The position numbers and the translations under genes were made by a program. From Streptomyces wedmorensis (lineage in GTDB: Bacteria > Actinomycetota > Actinomycetes > Streptomycetales > Streptomycetaceae), in NCBI RefSeq assembly GCF_000716445.1, contig NZ_JNWK01000037.1, positions 13,990 to 77,989 on the forward strand: a DNA stretch of 64,000 nucleotides, written 5' to 3'. Positions within the stretch are counted from its first letter, which is position 1. Every line of letters begins with the position of its first letter. The notes beneath the pieces are model-generated. The model did no database searches. It was given only the letters and a program-made list of their open reading frames with translations, and had not been told where the DNA came from. Shown piece by piece: positions 55,617 to 63,945 of this stretch.

Positions 55617-56375
55617 GTGACTGACCAGGACAGCGCTCGCCGGCCCAAGTACCAGCGCATCGCCGACGAGTTGAGAACCGCGATCCAGTCAGGCGCCTTC
55701 GCGCCGGGCGACCGGCTCCCCGGCGAGAACGACCTCATGACCACGTACGAGGTGGCCCGGATGACGGCCCGCCAGGCCCTCTCCGTCCTGCGCAACGAGG
55801 GCCTCGCCGAGGCCCGCAAGGGCGCCGGGGTCTTCGTCCGCGCCTTCCGCCCGCTGCGGCGCCGGGGCATCCCGCGCCTCTCCGGCGAACAGTGGGGCAA
55901 CGGCCGCTCGGTGTGGTCGGCGGACGTGGAGGACCGGGACCTCGTCGTCGACCAGATCGAGGTGGGCGAGACGGAGGCCGGCGCCCGGGTCGCGGGGGCG
56001 CTGAACCTGGCGCCGGGGGCGCCCGTGTGCGTCCGCAGCCGCCGTTTCGTCCTCGACACGAAACCGGTGCTGCTCTCCGTCTCGTACCTCTCCGCCGAGC
56101 TGGTCCGCGGTACGCCGATCACACAGCCGGACACCGGCCCCGGCGGCACCTACGCCCGGCTCACCGAGCTCGGCCACCGCCCCGTCCGCTTCCGCGAGGA
56201 GATCCGCTGCCGCATGCCGACGGCCGACGAGTCGGACCGGCTCTCCCTGGAGTTCGGCACACCCGTGGTCCTGATCGGACGCACGGCCTTCACCGGCCCC
56301 GGCGTGGCCGTGGAACTCAACGAGATGACGCTGGACTCGTCGTCGTACGTCCTGGAGTACGACTTCGACGCATGA
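55617..56375 (+). CDS. GntR-family (HutC/UTRA) regulator
   Basis: A 252-aa regulator. The winged helix (about 8-75) has KYQRIADELRTAIQSGAFAPGDRLPGENDLMTTYEVARMTARQALSVLRNEGL; the UTRA ligand domain follows (about 100-245) with VCVRSRRFVLDTKPVLLSVSYL and the last strand SSSYVLEYDF. AGGGAGTGG precedes the GTG. Ligand unknown; the gene overlaps the convergent hydrolase gene by 59 bases. Confidence 0.9.
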   Translation: MTDQDSARRPKYQRIADELRTAIQSGAFAPGDRLPGENDLMTTYEVARMTARQALSVLRNEGLAEARKGAGVFVRAFRPLRRRGIPRLSGEQWGNGRSVWSADVEDRDLVVDQIEVGETEAGARVAGALNLAPGAPVCVRSRRFVLDTKPVLLSVSYLSAELVRGTPITQPDTGPGGTYARLTELGHRPVRFREEIRCRMPTADESDRLSLEFGTPVVLIGRTAFTGPGVAVELNEMTLDSSSYVLEYDFDA

Positions 56376-57144
56376 CCCCGCACGCCGCTCCGACCTCGAA
56401 CCGCGCCCCGGGATCCGCGTGGACGACCTCCCCGGAGAACTCGGCTGCGGCGAGCGCGACCGCCTCGGCGGGCTCCGTCCCGGGCCCCACATGGGTCACG
56501 ACGAGGCAGCCGGCACGTGCGGCCGCCGCGCTCCTGCCCGCCTGCGCGGCCGAGTGGTGTCCCGGCACCTCACCGTCGGCCTCGCAGACGAACAAGTCGC
56601 AATCCCGGGCGAGTTCGACGAGGGCCGGGCACGGCTCGCAGTCGCCCGAATAGACGAGCGAGCGCCCCGCCGCGTCCTCGACGCGCACGGCGAAGGCCGC
56701 GGGACCGCCGTGGTCGACGGCACGGGACCGGAGGGTCAGCCCGCCGATCCGGACGGCGTGCCCGTCGTACAACTCGTCGACGGCGAAGGCCTTCTCGACG
56801 GGGCTGCGTACGGCGCCGTTGGTGAGGAAACCCGCGAGCCGGTCGGCGGTGCCCGCGGGTCCGAAGAGGGGAACGGGCAGCTCGACGTCGAGTCCCGCGT
56901 ACACCAACCCGTAGAAGGCGGTGAGGAGATCCGCGCTGTGGTCGGCGTGCAGATGCGAGATCCACACGGCGTCCACGTCGCCGAGGTCCACGTACCGCTG
57001 GAGCTCCCCGAGCGTCCCGCTGCCCGCGTCCACCCACACCCGCGCTCCGCCGCCCTCGACGAGATAGCCGGAACAGGCGTTGCCGGGCCGGGGAAAGGGG
57101 GTGGCGGACCCGAGGACGGTGATCCGCAGCGCGTCGCTGTCCAT
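56317..57144 (-). CDS. MBL-fold hydrolase (RNase Z-like)
   Basis: A 275-aa metallo-hydrolase. ITVLGSATPFPRPGNACSGYLV opens the fold, SHLHADHSADL holds the HxHxDH motif, YSGDCEPC and VVTHVGPG give further ligands. It lacks the flexible arm of true tRNase Z and is closer to the arylsulfatase/phosphodiesterase-like subgroup. The tail RSRTPGRTTTSPASSR overlaps the GntR 3' end. Confidence 0.87.
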   Translation of the reverse strand: MDSDALRITVLGSATPFPRPGNACSGYLVEGGGARVWVDAGSGTLGELQRYVDLGDVDAVWISHLHADHSADLLTAFYGLVYAGLDVELPVPLFGPAGTADRLAGFLTNGAVRSPVEKAFAVDELYDGHAVRIGGLTLRSRAVDHGGPAAFAVRVEDAAGRSLVYSGDCEPCPALVELARDCDLFVCEADGEVPGHHSAAQAGRSAAAARAGCLVVTHVGPGTEPAEAVALAAAEFSGEVVHADPGARFEVGAACGVMRRSRTPGRTTTSPASSR

Positions 57145-57194
57145 GGAACGAGTCTAGTGAGACACGCCGAAACGCTGCCCTCCGGCTACGACTG

Positions 57195-57340
57195 CGGCCA
57201 CGGCCACAACCCCGACCCCGGCCCCGGCCCCGGCCCCGACTACGGATCCGACTATGGATCCGGGCACGACCACGGCTCCGGGTCCGGGTCCGGGCGCGAC
57301 TTACGGCTCCGGGTCCGGGTCCGGGTCCTGCCGGGCGGCC
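57195..57340. repeat. Simple-sequence tract partly coding
   Basis: Runs of CCCCGG and GGGTCC units; the right part is translated on the minus strand as the DPDPDPEP tail of the next gene. Confidence 0.6.
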
Positions 57341-57843
57341 GGGATCCCGTGCTGCTGAACGTCGGCGTTGACCTGCCCGCCGAGCGTCATGACGTTCAGC
57401 GTCGCCGAGTTCTCGTTGGCGATGGCCTTCTCGACGCGGGCGACCAGGACGGAGAAGGCCTCCCGTTTGGACAGGTTCTGGTAAGGCCCCACCTTGGCCT
57501 CGAAGTACACCCGCTCATGACCGAGGAGTTGCTCGGTCGACCGGTAGTTCTTCCACTGCTCCCGGTACCGGTACACGCTCTCCAGCGACACCGCGGCGAC
57601 GACGACCACGCTCAGGACGGTCGCCGTGACCCGTGCGAACACCAGGTCCAGGTTCACGAACACCGGCACGAAGGCCCCACCGACGACGGACACGGTCCGC
57701 ATCCGCAGATGCATCGCCTTCATCCGGGTCGCCTTGGAGTCGTACCACTCCTGGTACTGCGTGAGCCGGCTCTCCATGTACCTCTGCGGCGTCATCTCAC
57801 CGCTCCGCACGCCCGTTTCGGGCACGTCCCCCACCTCAGCCAT
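57301..57843 (-). CDS. DUF4231 membrane protein
   Basis: A 180-aa protein. Helix SRLTQYQEWYDSKATRMKAMHLRM is followed by two membrane segments (TVSVVGGAFVPVFVNLDLV, VTATVLSVVVVAAVSLESVY) and a cytosolic helix EQWKNYRSTEQLLGHERVYFEAKVGPY, the DUF4231 pattern related to SLATT domains that occur in bacterial nucleotide-based defence. It ends in a repetitive Asp/Pro tail. No defence partner gene is adjacent. Confidence 0.83.
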   Translation of the reverse strand: MAEVGDVPETGVRSGEMTPQRYMESRLTQYQEWYDSKATRMKAMHLRMRTVSVVGGAFVPVFVNLDLVFARVTATVLSVVVVAAVSLESVYRYREQWKNYRSTEQLLGHERVYFEAKVGPYQNLSKREAFSVLVARVEKAIANENSATLNVMTLGGQVNADVQQHGIPAARQDPDPDPEP

Positions 57844-58112
57844 GCCGGGAGTAGACCCGCCGCGCCGGACTCCCGTCAACTCGGTGCCTGTTCCCGCCAA
57901 AGCGCCCCGCACGCCCTTCCCGAGCGCCCTCCCGACCCCGTACGGTCACCACTCCGACACCCTTCGCGACCGAACCACCACCATTCCTCGACCGCGCGAT
58001 GAGATCCCTGTCCCGGCATGACTTCCCCACCGATCCCATCGGAAAGCGCGGAAGGACCCGAAGGCGGAGCGCTGCCCGTCGGCTCCGCCGCCGACCTATG
58101 CCGGAGGATTAC

Positions 58113-58299
58113 GTGAGCCCACACCGCGAGCCGTACACGCCGCACACCTCACCCACCACACGGCACGCTGACCGCGGTCCACCTCTGTGAGACGGCGACG
58201 CGCCGCCGGACCCCGCTCGACCTGGTCCTGATCGACCCGGCGCCGGAGGCCGGACGAGGTGTCGCGTACGCGACTCCCGACCCCGGGCACCGCCTCAAC
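58113..58299 (+). other. Broken 5' end of the flavoprotein gene
   Basis: GGAGG is 7 bases before a GTG that begins VSPHREPYTPHTSPTTRH, but this frame stops after 25 codons. From about 58168 the conserved family frame appears (LTAVHLCET...LDLVLIDPAPEAGRGVAYATPDPGHRLNVP) without a usable start. The expected GxGxxG loop is missing where the two frames should join. Confidence 0.55.
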
Positions 58300-60777
58300 G
58301 TGCCTACCGGCGGCATGAGTTGCTACCCGGACGACCCGGGGCACTTCACCCGCTGGCTGTGCCGGCACGGCGAACCCACGGTCACGGGCGCGGACTTCGC
58401 GACCCGCTACCGGTACGGCGCCTACCTCGCCGACACGCTCGCGCAGGCCATCGTGCGGGCGCACGGGGTGGTGTCGGTGCGCCGACTGCGCACGCGTGCC
58501 GAGGACTGCGCCGGCACGACGGACGGGAGGGTGCTGCTCGGGCTGGCCGACGGTACGCGGCTGACCGCCGACGCGGCGGTCCTGGCCACGGGCCCGGCCG
58601 GCCCTACTGCGGCCTGGGCTCCCGGGGAGCTGCGGGAGGCGCCGGGCTTCATCGCCTCGCCGTGGGCGAGCGGGGCGTTGGACGGGCCGCTGACGGACGG
58701 GGCCGACGTGCTGCTCGTCGGTACGGGGCTGACCGCCGTCGACCTCGCCCTCACGCTCGACCGCCCGGGCCGTACGGTGCACGCCGTGTCGCGCAACGGT
58801 CTGCTGCCCCAGCCGCACGCGCTGACCCCGGCGGGGCCCATGCAGGCGCCGGAAGGGCTGTACGGCTCGTCGCTGGAGCAGCTGCGGCGCATCGTCCGCC
58901 ACCACGTCGCCCGGTCCGTGCGCCTGCACGGCGACTGGCGGCCGGCGCTGGACAGTCTGCGACCGCACACCGCGCGGCTGTGGCAGGACCTCACGCTTGA
59001 GGAGCGGGCCGAACTCATCGCCGTGGACGGGGCGTTGTGGAACACGCACCGCCACCGGATGGCGCCCGCGACCGCGGAGGCCGTGGCCCGTGCCCGTACC
59101 GCGAAGCGGCTGGTCGTGCACGCGGGGAGCGTGACGCGGGCGGCCGCCCTCGACGACGGGTCCCTGTCGGTCGGTCTCTCGGGCGACCGGGAGCTGAACG
59201 TGGGCTGGGTGATCGACTGCACGGGGCCGGGGCGGCGGCCCGACGGGAGCCTGTGGGGTTCCCTGCTGGCGTCCGGCACGGCGGTGCCGGGTCCGCTCGG
59301 CATGGGGGTGGCCACGCTCGACGGACGGCTGCTCGCGGCCGAGGGGCGGACCGGTCTGCCGCTGTACACGCTGGGCTCCCCGCGCCGCGGGGAGCTGTGG
59401 GAGACGACGGCGGTCCCGGAGATCCGCGTCCAGGCGGCGGCGGTCGCCCAGGCCCTGCTCGCGCCGCTCGCCCCGCGGCGCCGTACGTCGCGCCGGCCGC
59501 TGGACGGGCACGGCCTCGCCCTGTCGACCCACGCCGAGGCGGCGGCCGCGTACCGCACCGGCCTCGACCGCATCCTGAAGGTCCGCTCGGGCGCCGAGGA
59601 CGCGCTCCGCCGGGCTGTCGGCCTCGACCCCGGCTTCGCCCTGGGGCACGCGGCGCTCGCCCTGCTGGGGCACGAGTGCGGCGCCGCCGTCGACGTACCG
59701 CGGGCGCTGGCGGAGGCCCAGCGGTGTGCCCGTGAACGGGCCGACGAACGGGAGCGCTCGTTCGTCGAGGTCGTCACCCGACGCGTCCACGGCGACAACG
59801 GGGACACCGCGCTCGTACGGCACCTCGAAGCGCACCCTGCCGACGCGCTGGCGCTGGCCGCGGCCGTGCCTACCATCGCGTTCTCCGGCGTCGACGACCT
59901 CGACGACGCCTACGCCCTGCGCCTGGTCGAGCGCACGTCACCGGCGTACGACGGCCACTGGTTCCACACCTCGCTACTGGCCTTCCTCCGCCAGGAACAG
60001 GGCCGCCTCCACGAGGCCGGCGAGCTGGCCCACCGCGCGCTCGCCGCCGAACCCGCCTCCGGTCACGCCGTCCACGCCCTCACCCACGTCCACTACGAGA
60101 CGGGCACCCACCGGGCGGGCCGCGACTGGCTCGAACGCTGGGTCGCCGGCCGCGGCCGCGGCGCCGTCCACCGGGCCCACTTCTCCTGGCACATCGCCCT
60201 GCACGAACTCGCCCTGGACGACCCCGCCGCCGTCCGCCGGCGCTGGTTCGCCCAGCTCGCCCCCGGCCGCGTCACCGGCGTCCGCGCCCTCGTCGACTCG
60301 GGCTCCCTCCTCTGGCGCGCCCGGCTCAGCGACAGCTGGCGCGGCGAACTGCCCACCTCCGACGTCCTGGACTCCGTCGAGGCCGACGTCCTCGAACGCC
60401 CCGCCACCGCCTTCACCGCCCTCCACTCCGCCGTCACCCTCACCGCCGCCGGCGACCTCACCGCCCTCCGCCGCCTCCGCGACCACGCCTCCGGCGCCGA
60501 CGAAGTCCAACGCGACGTCATCGCCCCCCTCTGCGACGCCTTCACCGCCCTGATCGAAGAACGCTTCCACGAAGCCGCCCTCGGCCTCCACTCCCTCCTC
60601 CCCGTCCTCCGCCGCGTCGGCGGCAGCTCCGCCCAACGCGAGGTCGTCGAGGAAACCCTCCTCTACGCCCTCACCGCCGACGGCCGCTCCGACGCCGCCC
60701 GCCTCCTCCTCGACGCCCGCCTCCAACGCACCCACTCCCCCCGCGACCTCCGCCTCCTCTCCCAACTCCCCACCTGA
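58300..60777 (+). CDS. FAD/NAD(P)-binding domain fused to TTC38-like TPR domain (5' damaged)
   Basis: The open part encodes about 825 aa; the first codon used here (GTG) lies inside the conserved LNVPTGGMS motif, so it is not the native start. Residues 1-400 match the PF13454 type flavoprotein, with VLLVGTGLTAVDLALTLD as second nucleotide loop and HAVSRNGLLPQPH. About 405-825 are helical repeats (YDGHWFHTSLLAFLRQEQGRLHEAGELAHRAL, HAVHALTHVHYETGTH) like tetratricopeptide protein 38. Loss of the first Rossmann loop probably abolishes FAD binding; the TPR half may still be made from an internal start. Confidence 0.72.
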   Translation: MPTGGMSCYPDDPGHFTRWLCRHGEPTVTGADFATRYRYGAYLADTLAQAIVRAHGVVSVRRLRTRAEDCAGTTDGRVLLGLADGTRLTADAAVLATGPAGPTAAWAPGELREAPGFIASPWASGALDGPLTDGADVLLVGTGLTAVDLALTLDRPGRTVHAVSRNGLLPQPHALTPAGPMQAPEGLYGSSLEQLRRIVRHHVARSVRLHGDWRPALDSLRPHTARLWQDLTLEERAELIAVDGALWNTHRHRMAPATAEAVARARTAKRLVVHAGSVTRAAALDDGSLSVGLSGDRELNVGWVIDCTGPGRRPDGSLWGSLLASGTAVPGPLGMGVATLDGRLLAAEGRTGLPLYTLGSPRRGELWETTAVPEIRVQAAAVAQALLAPLAPRRRTSRRPLDGHGLALSTHAEAAAAYRTGLDRILKVRSGAEDALRRAVGLDPGFALGHAALALLGHECGAAVDVPRALAEAQRCARERADERERSFVEVVTRRVHGDNGDTALVRHLEAHPADALALAAAVPTIAFSGVDDLDDAYALRLVERTSPAYDGHWFHTSLLAFLRQEQGRLHEAGELAHRALAAEPASGHAVHALTHVHYETGTHRAGRDWLERWVAGRGRGAVHRAHFSWHIALHELALDDPAAVRRRWFAQLAPGRVTGVRALVDSGSLLWRARLSDSWRGELPTSDVLDSVEADVLERPATAFTALHSAVTLTAAGDLTALRRLRDHASGADEVQRDVIAPLCDAFTALIEERFHEAALGLHSLLPVLRRVGGSSAQREVVEETLLYALTADGRSDAARLLLDARLQRTHSPRDLRLLSQLPT

Positions 60778-60798
60778 CCCCCACCCCCACCACCCCCC

Positions 60799-60832
60799 GA
60801 AGGCCCCGAACCCCACCCGGTCCGGGGCCTTC
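60799..60832 (+). terminator. Intrinsic terminator
   Basis: GAAGGCCCCG and its 10-bp complement around a 14-base loop, just after the fusion gene. Confidence 0.75.
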
Positions 60833-60924
60833 TCACCCCGGTTCACCCGAACGCCCCCGAACCACCGACACCTGCTGTCCACGTCCGCCCGGACCGTCCC
60901 GACGAGGGGGGTGTCTCGCTGCGT

Positions 60925-61767
60925 GTGGAGTCCTGCCGACCAGCCTCGGTCAGACAGGCGGGTTCAAGCGTGGGGCAGACCAAGGATGAGATCCGGCTCG
61001 CCGAGCACGGCCAGATCACCAACCGATTCAACGTCGCCGTTCAAAATCTGGGGTCCAAGACCTTGGACGTCCGCCTCGGCGGCATCTACGCGCTACAACG
61101 CATCATGCAGGACTCGACCCGCGACCAGCCGACCATCGTCGCAGTCCTGTCGGCGTACGTGCGCGAGCACGCACCGGATCCGAAGGGGGCGCACACGGGT
61201 GTCGATCACAGACCCCCCACGGACATCCAGGCGGCTGTGAACGTACTGGCCGGGCGAAACCCGGACCCGGATGCAGATGCCGTGGTCGACCTGCAGTTCT
61301 CCGACCTCCGGGCTGTGCGATTGGACCACCCGCGTCTCGGAAACGCCGACCTTGCGTACTCCGACCTGAGGTTCGCTGTCCTGTCGCACGCTGACCTTTC
61401 AAAAGCGCACGTCAGCCACACTTCCCTCAATGGCGCAGACCTGGCCGACTCACAGCTCAGCGAAGCAGATCTGCGCGGATCAACCCTCATCGGCAGCCGC
61501 CTCATGCGCTCCGACCTCCGCAGGGCGGACCTCACCGGTGCCGAGCTCGCCGGCGCCCGCCTCGCGGGGGCGAACCTCGCCCGAGCCAACCTCACCGGCG
61601 CCAACCTCATCGGCGCCGACCTCTCGGGAGCCGACCTCTCAGAGGCGAACCTCACCGACGCCAACCTGAAACTCGCCAACCTCGCCGGCGCAAACCTCGC
61701 CGGCACCAATCGCACGAGAACGAAATTCACCACGCCGGAGGACATGTCCTTCCCCATCAATCCCTGA
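60925..61767 (+). CDS. Pentapeptide-repeat protein, N-terminus probably shortened
   Basis: A 280-aa protein. Residues 20-90 contain EIRLAEHGQITNRFNVAVQNLGS and LDVRLGGIYALQRIMQDS, a block normally preceded by membrane segments, which are absent here. Residues about 122-262 are A(D/N)LxX pentapeptide repeats (such as ADLTGAELAGARLAGANLARAN) that fold as a right-handed quadrilateral helix. The GTG start is weakly supported. Possibly a decayed copy. Confidence 0.75.
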   Translation: MESCRPASVRQAGSSVGQTKDEIRLAEHGQITNRFNVAVQNLGSKTLDVRLGGIYALQRIMQDSTRDQPTIVAVLSAYVREHAPDPKGAHTGVDHRPPTDIQAAVNVLAGRNPDPDADAVVDLQFSDLRAVRLDHPRLGNADLAYSDLRFAVLSHADLSKAHVSHTSLNGADLADSQLSEADLRGSTLIGSRLMRSDLRRADLTGAELAGARLAGANLARANLTGANLIGADLSGADLSEANLTDANLKLANLAGANLAGTNRTRTKFTTPEDMSFPINP

Positions 61768-62043
61768 TGCAGGAGCCCTTTACCTCACCCGACCAACAAC
61801 GCTCCGACATCCCTGGAACGCTCAGCCGGCCCGCGCACCGCGACGGCCGCCGAGAGGGCTACCACCGCGGTGGCCCGCCAGTGACCGTGGCTGACCTCTC
61901 GATCCGGCACGCGTCCGGCACACACGGTCGAGCTCGATGCCCTGTCCCATGACGTCGTCGGCAAACTCTCCGTACCGCAGAACGACGGCCGCCGGCCGCC
62001 GCTGCATGCGGACGTGCCGGGTGTCCAAATGTCCGACGGGTGC

Positions 62044-62601
62044 TCACCAGGGATGGTCCGGGCCGTCCTCGGACTCCGGGTGGTAGCGCAGGGTCGGGCC
62101 GGGGCGGTAGCGCCCCAGGAAGGGCGGACGGTGGGGGCCTTCGACGCAGTTCAGGAGGAACTCGGTGAAGGGGCCAGGGGCTTCGTGCCACTCTCCTTCC
62201 TCCGTCTCGACCACCACGCGCCAGTCGTCGGGGTCCTCCTCCTCGGGAAGGAAGTAGTACGTGGTGCCGTCCTCGCCCCCGCCCCACTGGATCAGACCGC
62301 CGGGGTGGGGGTGGAAGGGGAACGGGGTGCGCTCGGGGTCATCGAGGTGCGGCCGACCTGACATCGACCAGATCTGCTCCAGTTCGACCTGTGTCCCCTC
62401 GACCGGGCGGACGAGCCAGAAGAGGTCGTCGAAGGAACCCGGCCCGTACGAGTCGAGGAAGGCCTTGTAGTCCGTCGGCAGCGCCACCCCTAGGTGCTCC
62501 TCGGCCGCCTCCCAAAGCTGCGGCCGCGCCCATCCCCAGCACGGCGGCTCACCCAGCAGCTCCCGCAGTCGCGCCGCCGCGGGCGTAGGTCGGTCGTTCA
62601 T
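62044..62601 (-). CDS. SMI1/KNR4 (SUKH) family protein
   Basis: A 185-aa cytosolic protein. LWEAAEEHLGVALPTDYKAFLDSYGPGSFDDLFWLV is the SUKH core, followed by GLIQWGGGEDGTTYYFLPEEEDPDDWRVVV. SUKH proteins often serve as immunity proteins against contact-dependent or polymorphic toxins. No toxin gene is next to it, so it may be an orphan immunity gene in this accessory stretch. The ATG of MNDRPTP is preferred over an upstream start. Confidence 0.87.
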   Translation of the reverse strand: MNDRPTPAAARLRELLGEPPCWGWARPQLWEAAEEHLGVALPTDYKAFLDSYGPGSFDDLFWLVRPVEGTQVELEQIWSMSGRPHLDDPERTPFPFHPHPGGLIQWGGGEDGTTYYFLPEEEDPDDWRVVVETEEGEWHEAPGPFTEFLLNCVEGPHRPPFLGRYRPGPTLRYHPESEDGPDHPW

Positions 62602-62817
62602 GAGGGGCACCCTGCCAGACCTCACTGACAGCCGAGCCTCCTCAAGGCCGCCCTTGATGCGAAGCCCCGTTACACGGCACCGGATCGGCCGGCGGGAGTC
62701 GTACCGGCCGCTCTGCGACCCCGCAGGGTCGCTGTTGGACGACGGGGTCGGTTGCCGTGGTTGCGGTACGGAACCGCTGTACAGCGACCGGGCAGGAAGC
62801 CCGTCCCGCCGACTCCC

Positions 62818-63237
62818 TCATCGACCACGAGCAGCCTCGTCATCGGGTCCGTCTGCGGCACGCCGGGCGGTCACCAAGTAACCCACGAAGCGGACGTCTG
62901 GCTGGGCCTCCGCCCACCCGTCCGCTGCCTTGACCGGAACCACCACGGTCGTACCCGAAACGGGTTGATACACGTTGGTCGCGCTACCGCGGGGCACCTC
63001 GTAACGGCAGTGCACCTCGGCGATCGTCAGCACCTCCAACCGGGTGGGCACCTGCTCCCCCTCCCGGCCGTGATGCTCCTCGCAGAAGTCGATCTCAGTC
63101 GCACGTTCACTACCGACGATATCGGCGTAGTCCTCCGGATCGACCTCCATCAGGCCCCACGAGACAACGTCCCCTGACGCAAAGCTCGCTCCGCAGCACT
63201 GCATCTGCCAGTCATCGACCCAAATCGTCAACGTCAC
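62818..63237 (-). CDS. DUF6578 protein
   Basis: A 139-aa protein opening with TIWVDDWQMQCCGASFASGDVVSW, the DUF6578 signature, then IDFCEEHHG and a C-terminal Arg-rich tail. Small, beta-rich and cytosolic; function unknown. GTG start preceded by a weak GGAC. Confidence 0.8.
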   Translation of the reverse strand: MTLTIWVDDWQMQCCGASFASGDVVSWGLMEVDPEDYADIVGSERATEIDFCEEHHGREGEQVPTRLEVLTIAEVHCRYEVPRGSATNVYQPVSGTTVVVPVKAADGWAEAQPDVRFVGYLVTARRAADGPDDEAARGR

Positions 63238-63669
63238 GCCGTCATTGTCCGCCGAGCGGCACACCCTCCAGAGAACCTCAGGCGGAACTGTCGGCAGCAG
63301 CACTGTCGATGTCAGGGAGAGATGCCAGACCGGCCCGGGCCCTGCCGCCCTTCGACAGCCCGCCCTCCGCTTTCCAGAGCCGCGATGGCGCGCCGACGCC
63401 ACCTGCCGGCCGGCACCATGGCGACCCCACCTGCGAACAGAGCCACGACGAGGCTGCCCCACACCACGGCGGCAAACCCGTACCCAAGTGGCTCCAAAAT
63501 CTTCAGGCCCCCTCTTCGTCATCTTCGTCACTGCCCGCGACCTCCACCGAACACTGCCTCGCCTGCTCCAGGCGGCCGACGCAGTCGGGCATGAACACCT
63601 CGGCAGAGTCGTCTCCCGCGTTCCGAAAATCGCGTAGATCCCCCTCGCCACCGGCGCCCCACTCGCGCC
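63238..63669. other. Decayed region with two minor minus-strand frames
   Basis: A 61-codon frame with a TTG start (63312-63497) has one membrane segment, AVVWGSLVVALFAGGVAMV, and a basic tail, and may be a small membrane protein. Another frame ending at 63503 reads DLRDFRNAGDDSAEVFMPDC with a protein-like composition and an acidic end but no start. Neither is firm. Confidence 0.35.
63312..63497 (-). CDS. Possible small membrane protein, 61 aa
   Basis: TTG start, one hydrophobic segment and a basic, Gly/Arg-rich tail. The frame is short and the start weak, so this is tentative. Confidence 0.3.
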   Translation of the reverse strand: MEPLGYGFAAVVWGSLVVALFAGGVAMVPAGRWRRRAIAALESGGRAVEGRQGPGRSGISP

Positions 63670-63795
63670 GTGATGGACCTCCCCGGGCACAGCCAGATCA
63701 CCGTGACCATGCACATCCACACCCACGTCGTCCAAGACACGCAGCGCGAGGCCGTGAGTCACATGGACCGGCTGCTCAAGAGCCGCCCCCGGTCC
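63670..63795 (+). pseudogene. Tyrosine-recombinase (integrase) C-terminal remnant
   Basis: VMDLPGHSQITVTMHIHTHVVQDTQREAVSHM resembles the last block of phage/ICE integrases, where LGHSQI-TxxxYTHV is expected. The nucleophilic Tyr is His here (IHTHV) and the rest of the gene is absent, and the frame runs on into the tRNA. It lies 76 bases from tRNA-Val, the usual place for an integrase. Confidence 0.75.
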
Positions 63796-63833
63796 CAGAT
63801 GACCATGGACATAGATGTCAGGCGTGGACACCA

Positions 63834-63865
63834 AAGGCCCCCTACCAAGATCGGTAGGGGGCCTT
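63834..63865 (-). terminator. tRNA terminator hairpin
   Basis: AAGGCCCCCTACC-AAGATC-GGTAGGGGGCCTT, perfect 13-bp stem, 5 bases after the tRNA 3' end. Confidence 0.85.
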
Positions 63866-63870
63866 CGCAC

Positions 63871-63945
63871 TGGTGGGCGCGGACGGTTTCGAACCGCCGA
63901 CATCTGCTTTGTAAGAGCAGCGCTCTACCCCTGAGCTACGCACCC
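63871..63945 (-). tRNA. tRNA-Val (anticodon TAC)
   Basis: Acceptor GGGTGCG/CGCGCCC, D-arm GCTC...GAGC, anticodon stem CTGCT/AGCAG with loop CTTACAA (anticodon TAC), T-arm GGCGGTTCGAAACCGTC and encoded CCA. All arms pair. It reads GUA valine codons and is a potential integration site. Confidence 0.93.

Noticed and set aside
57999..58190. A 63-codon Arg/Pro-rich frame upstream of the flavoprotein
   Set aside because: Only its last 25 codons, from the GTG after GGAGG, look like a real start region, and those belong to the broken flavoprotein gene.
61767..61952. A 61-codon frame after the pentapeptide gene
   Set aside because: No ribosome site, starts in the preceding stop codon and has no recognisable composition.
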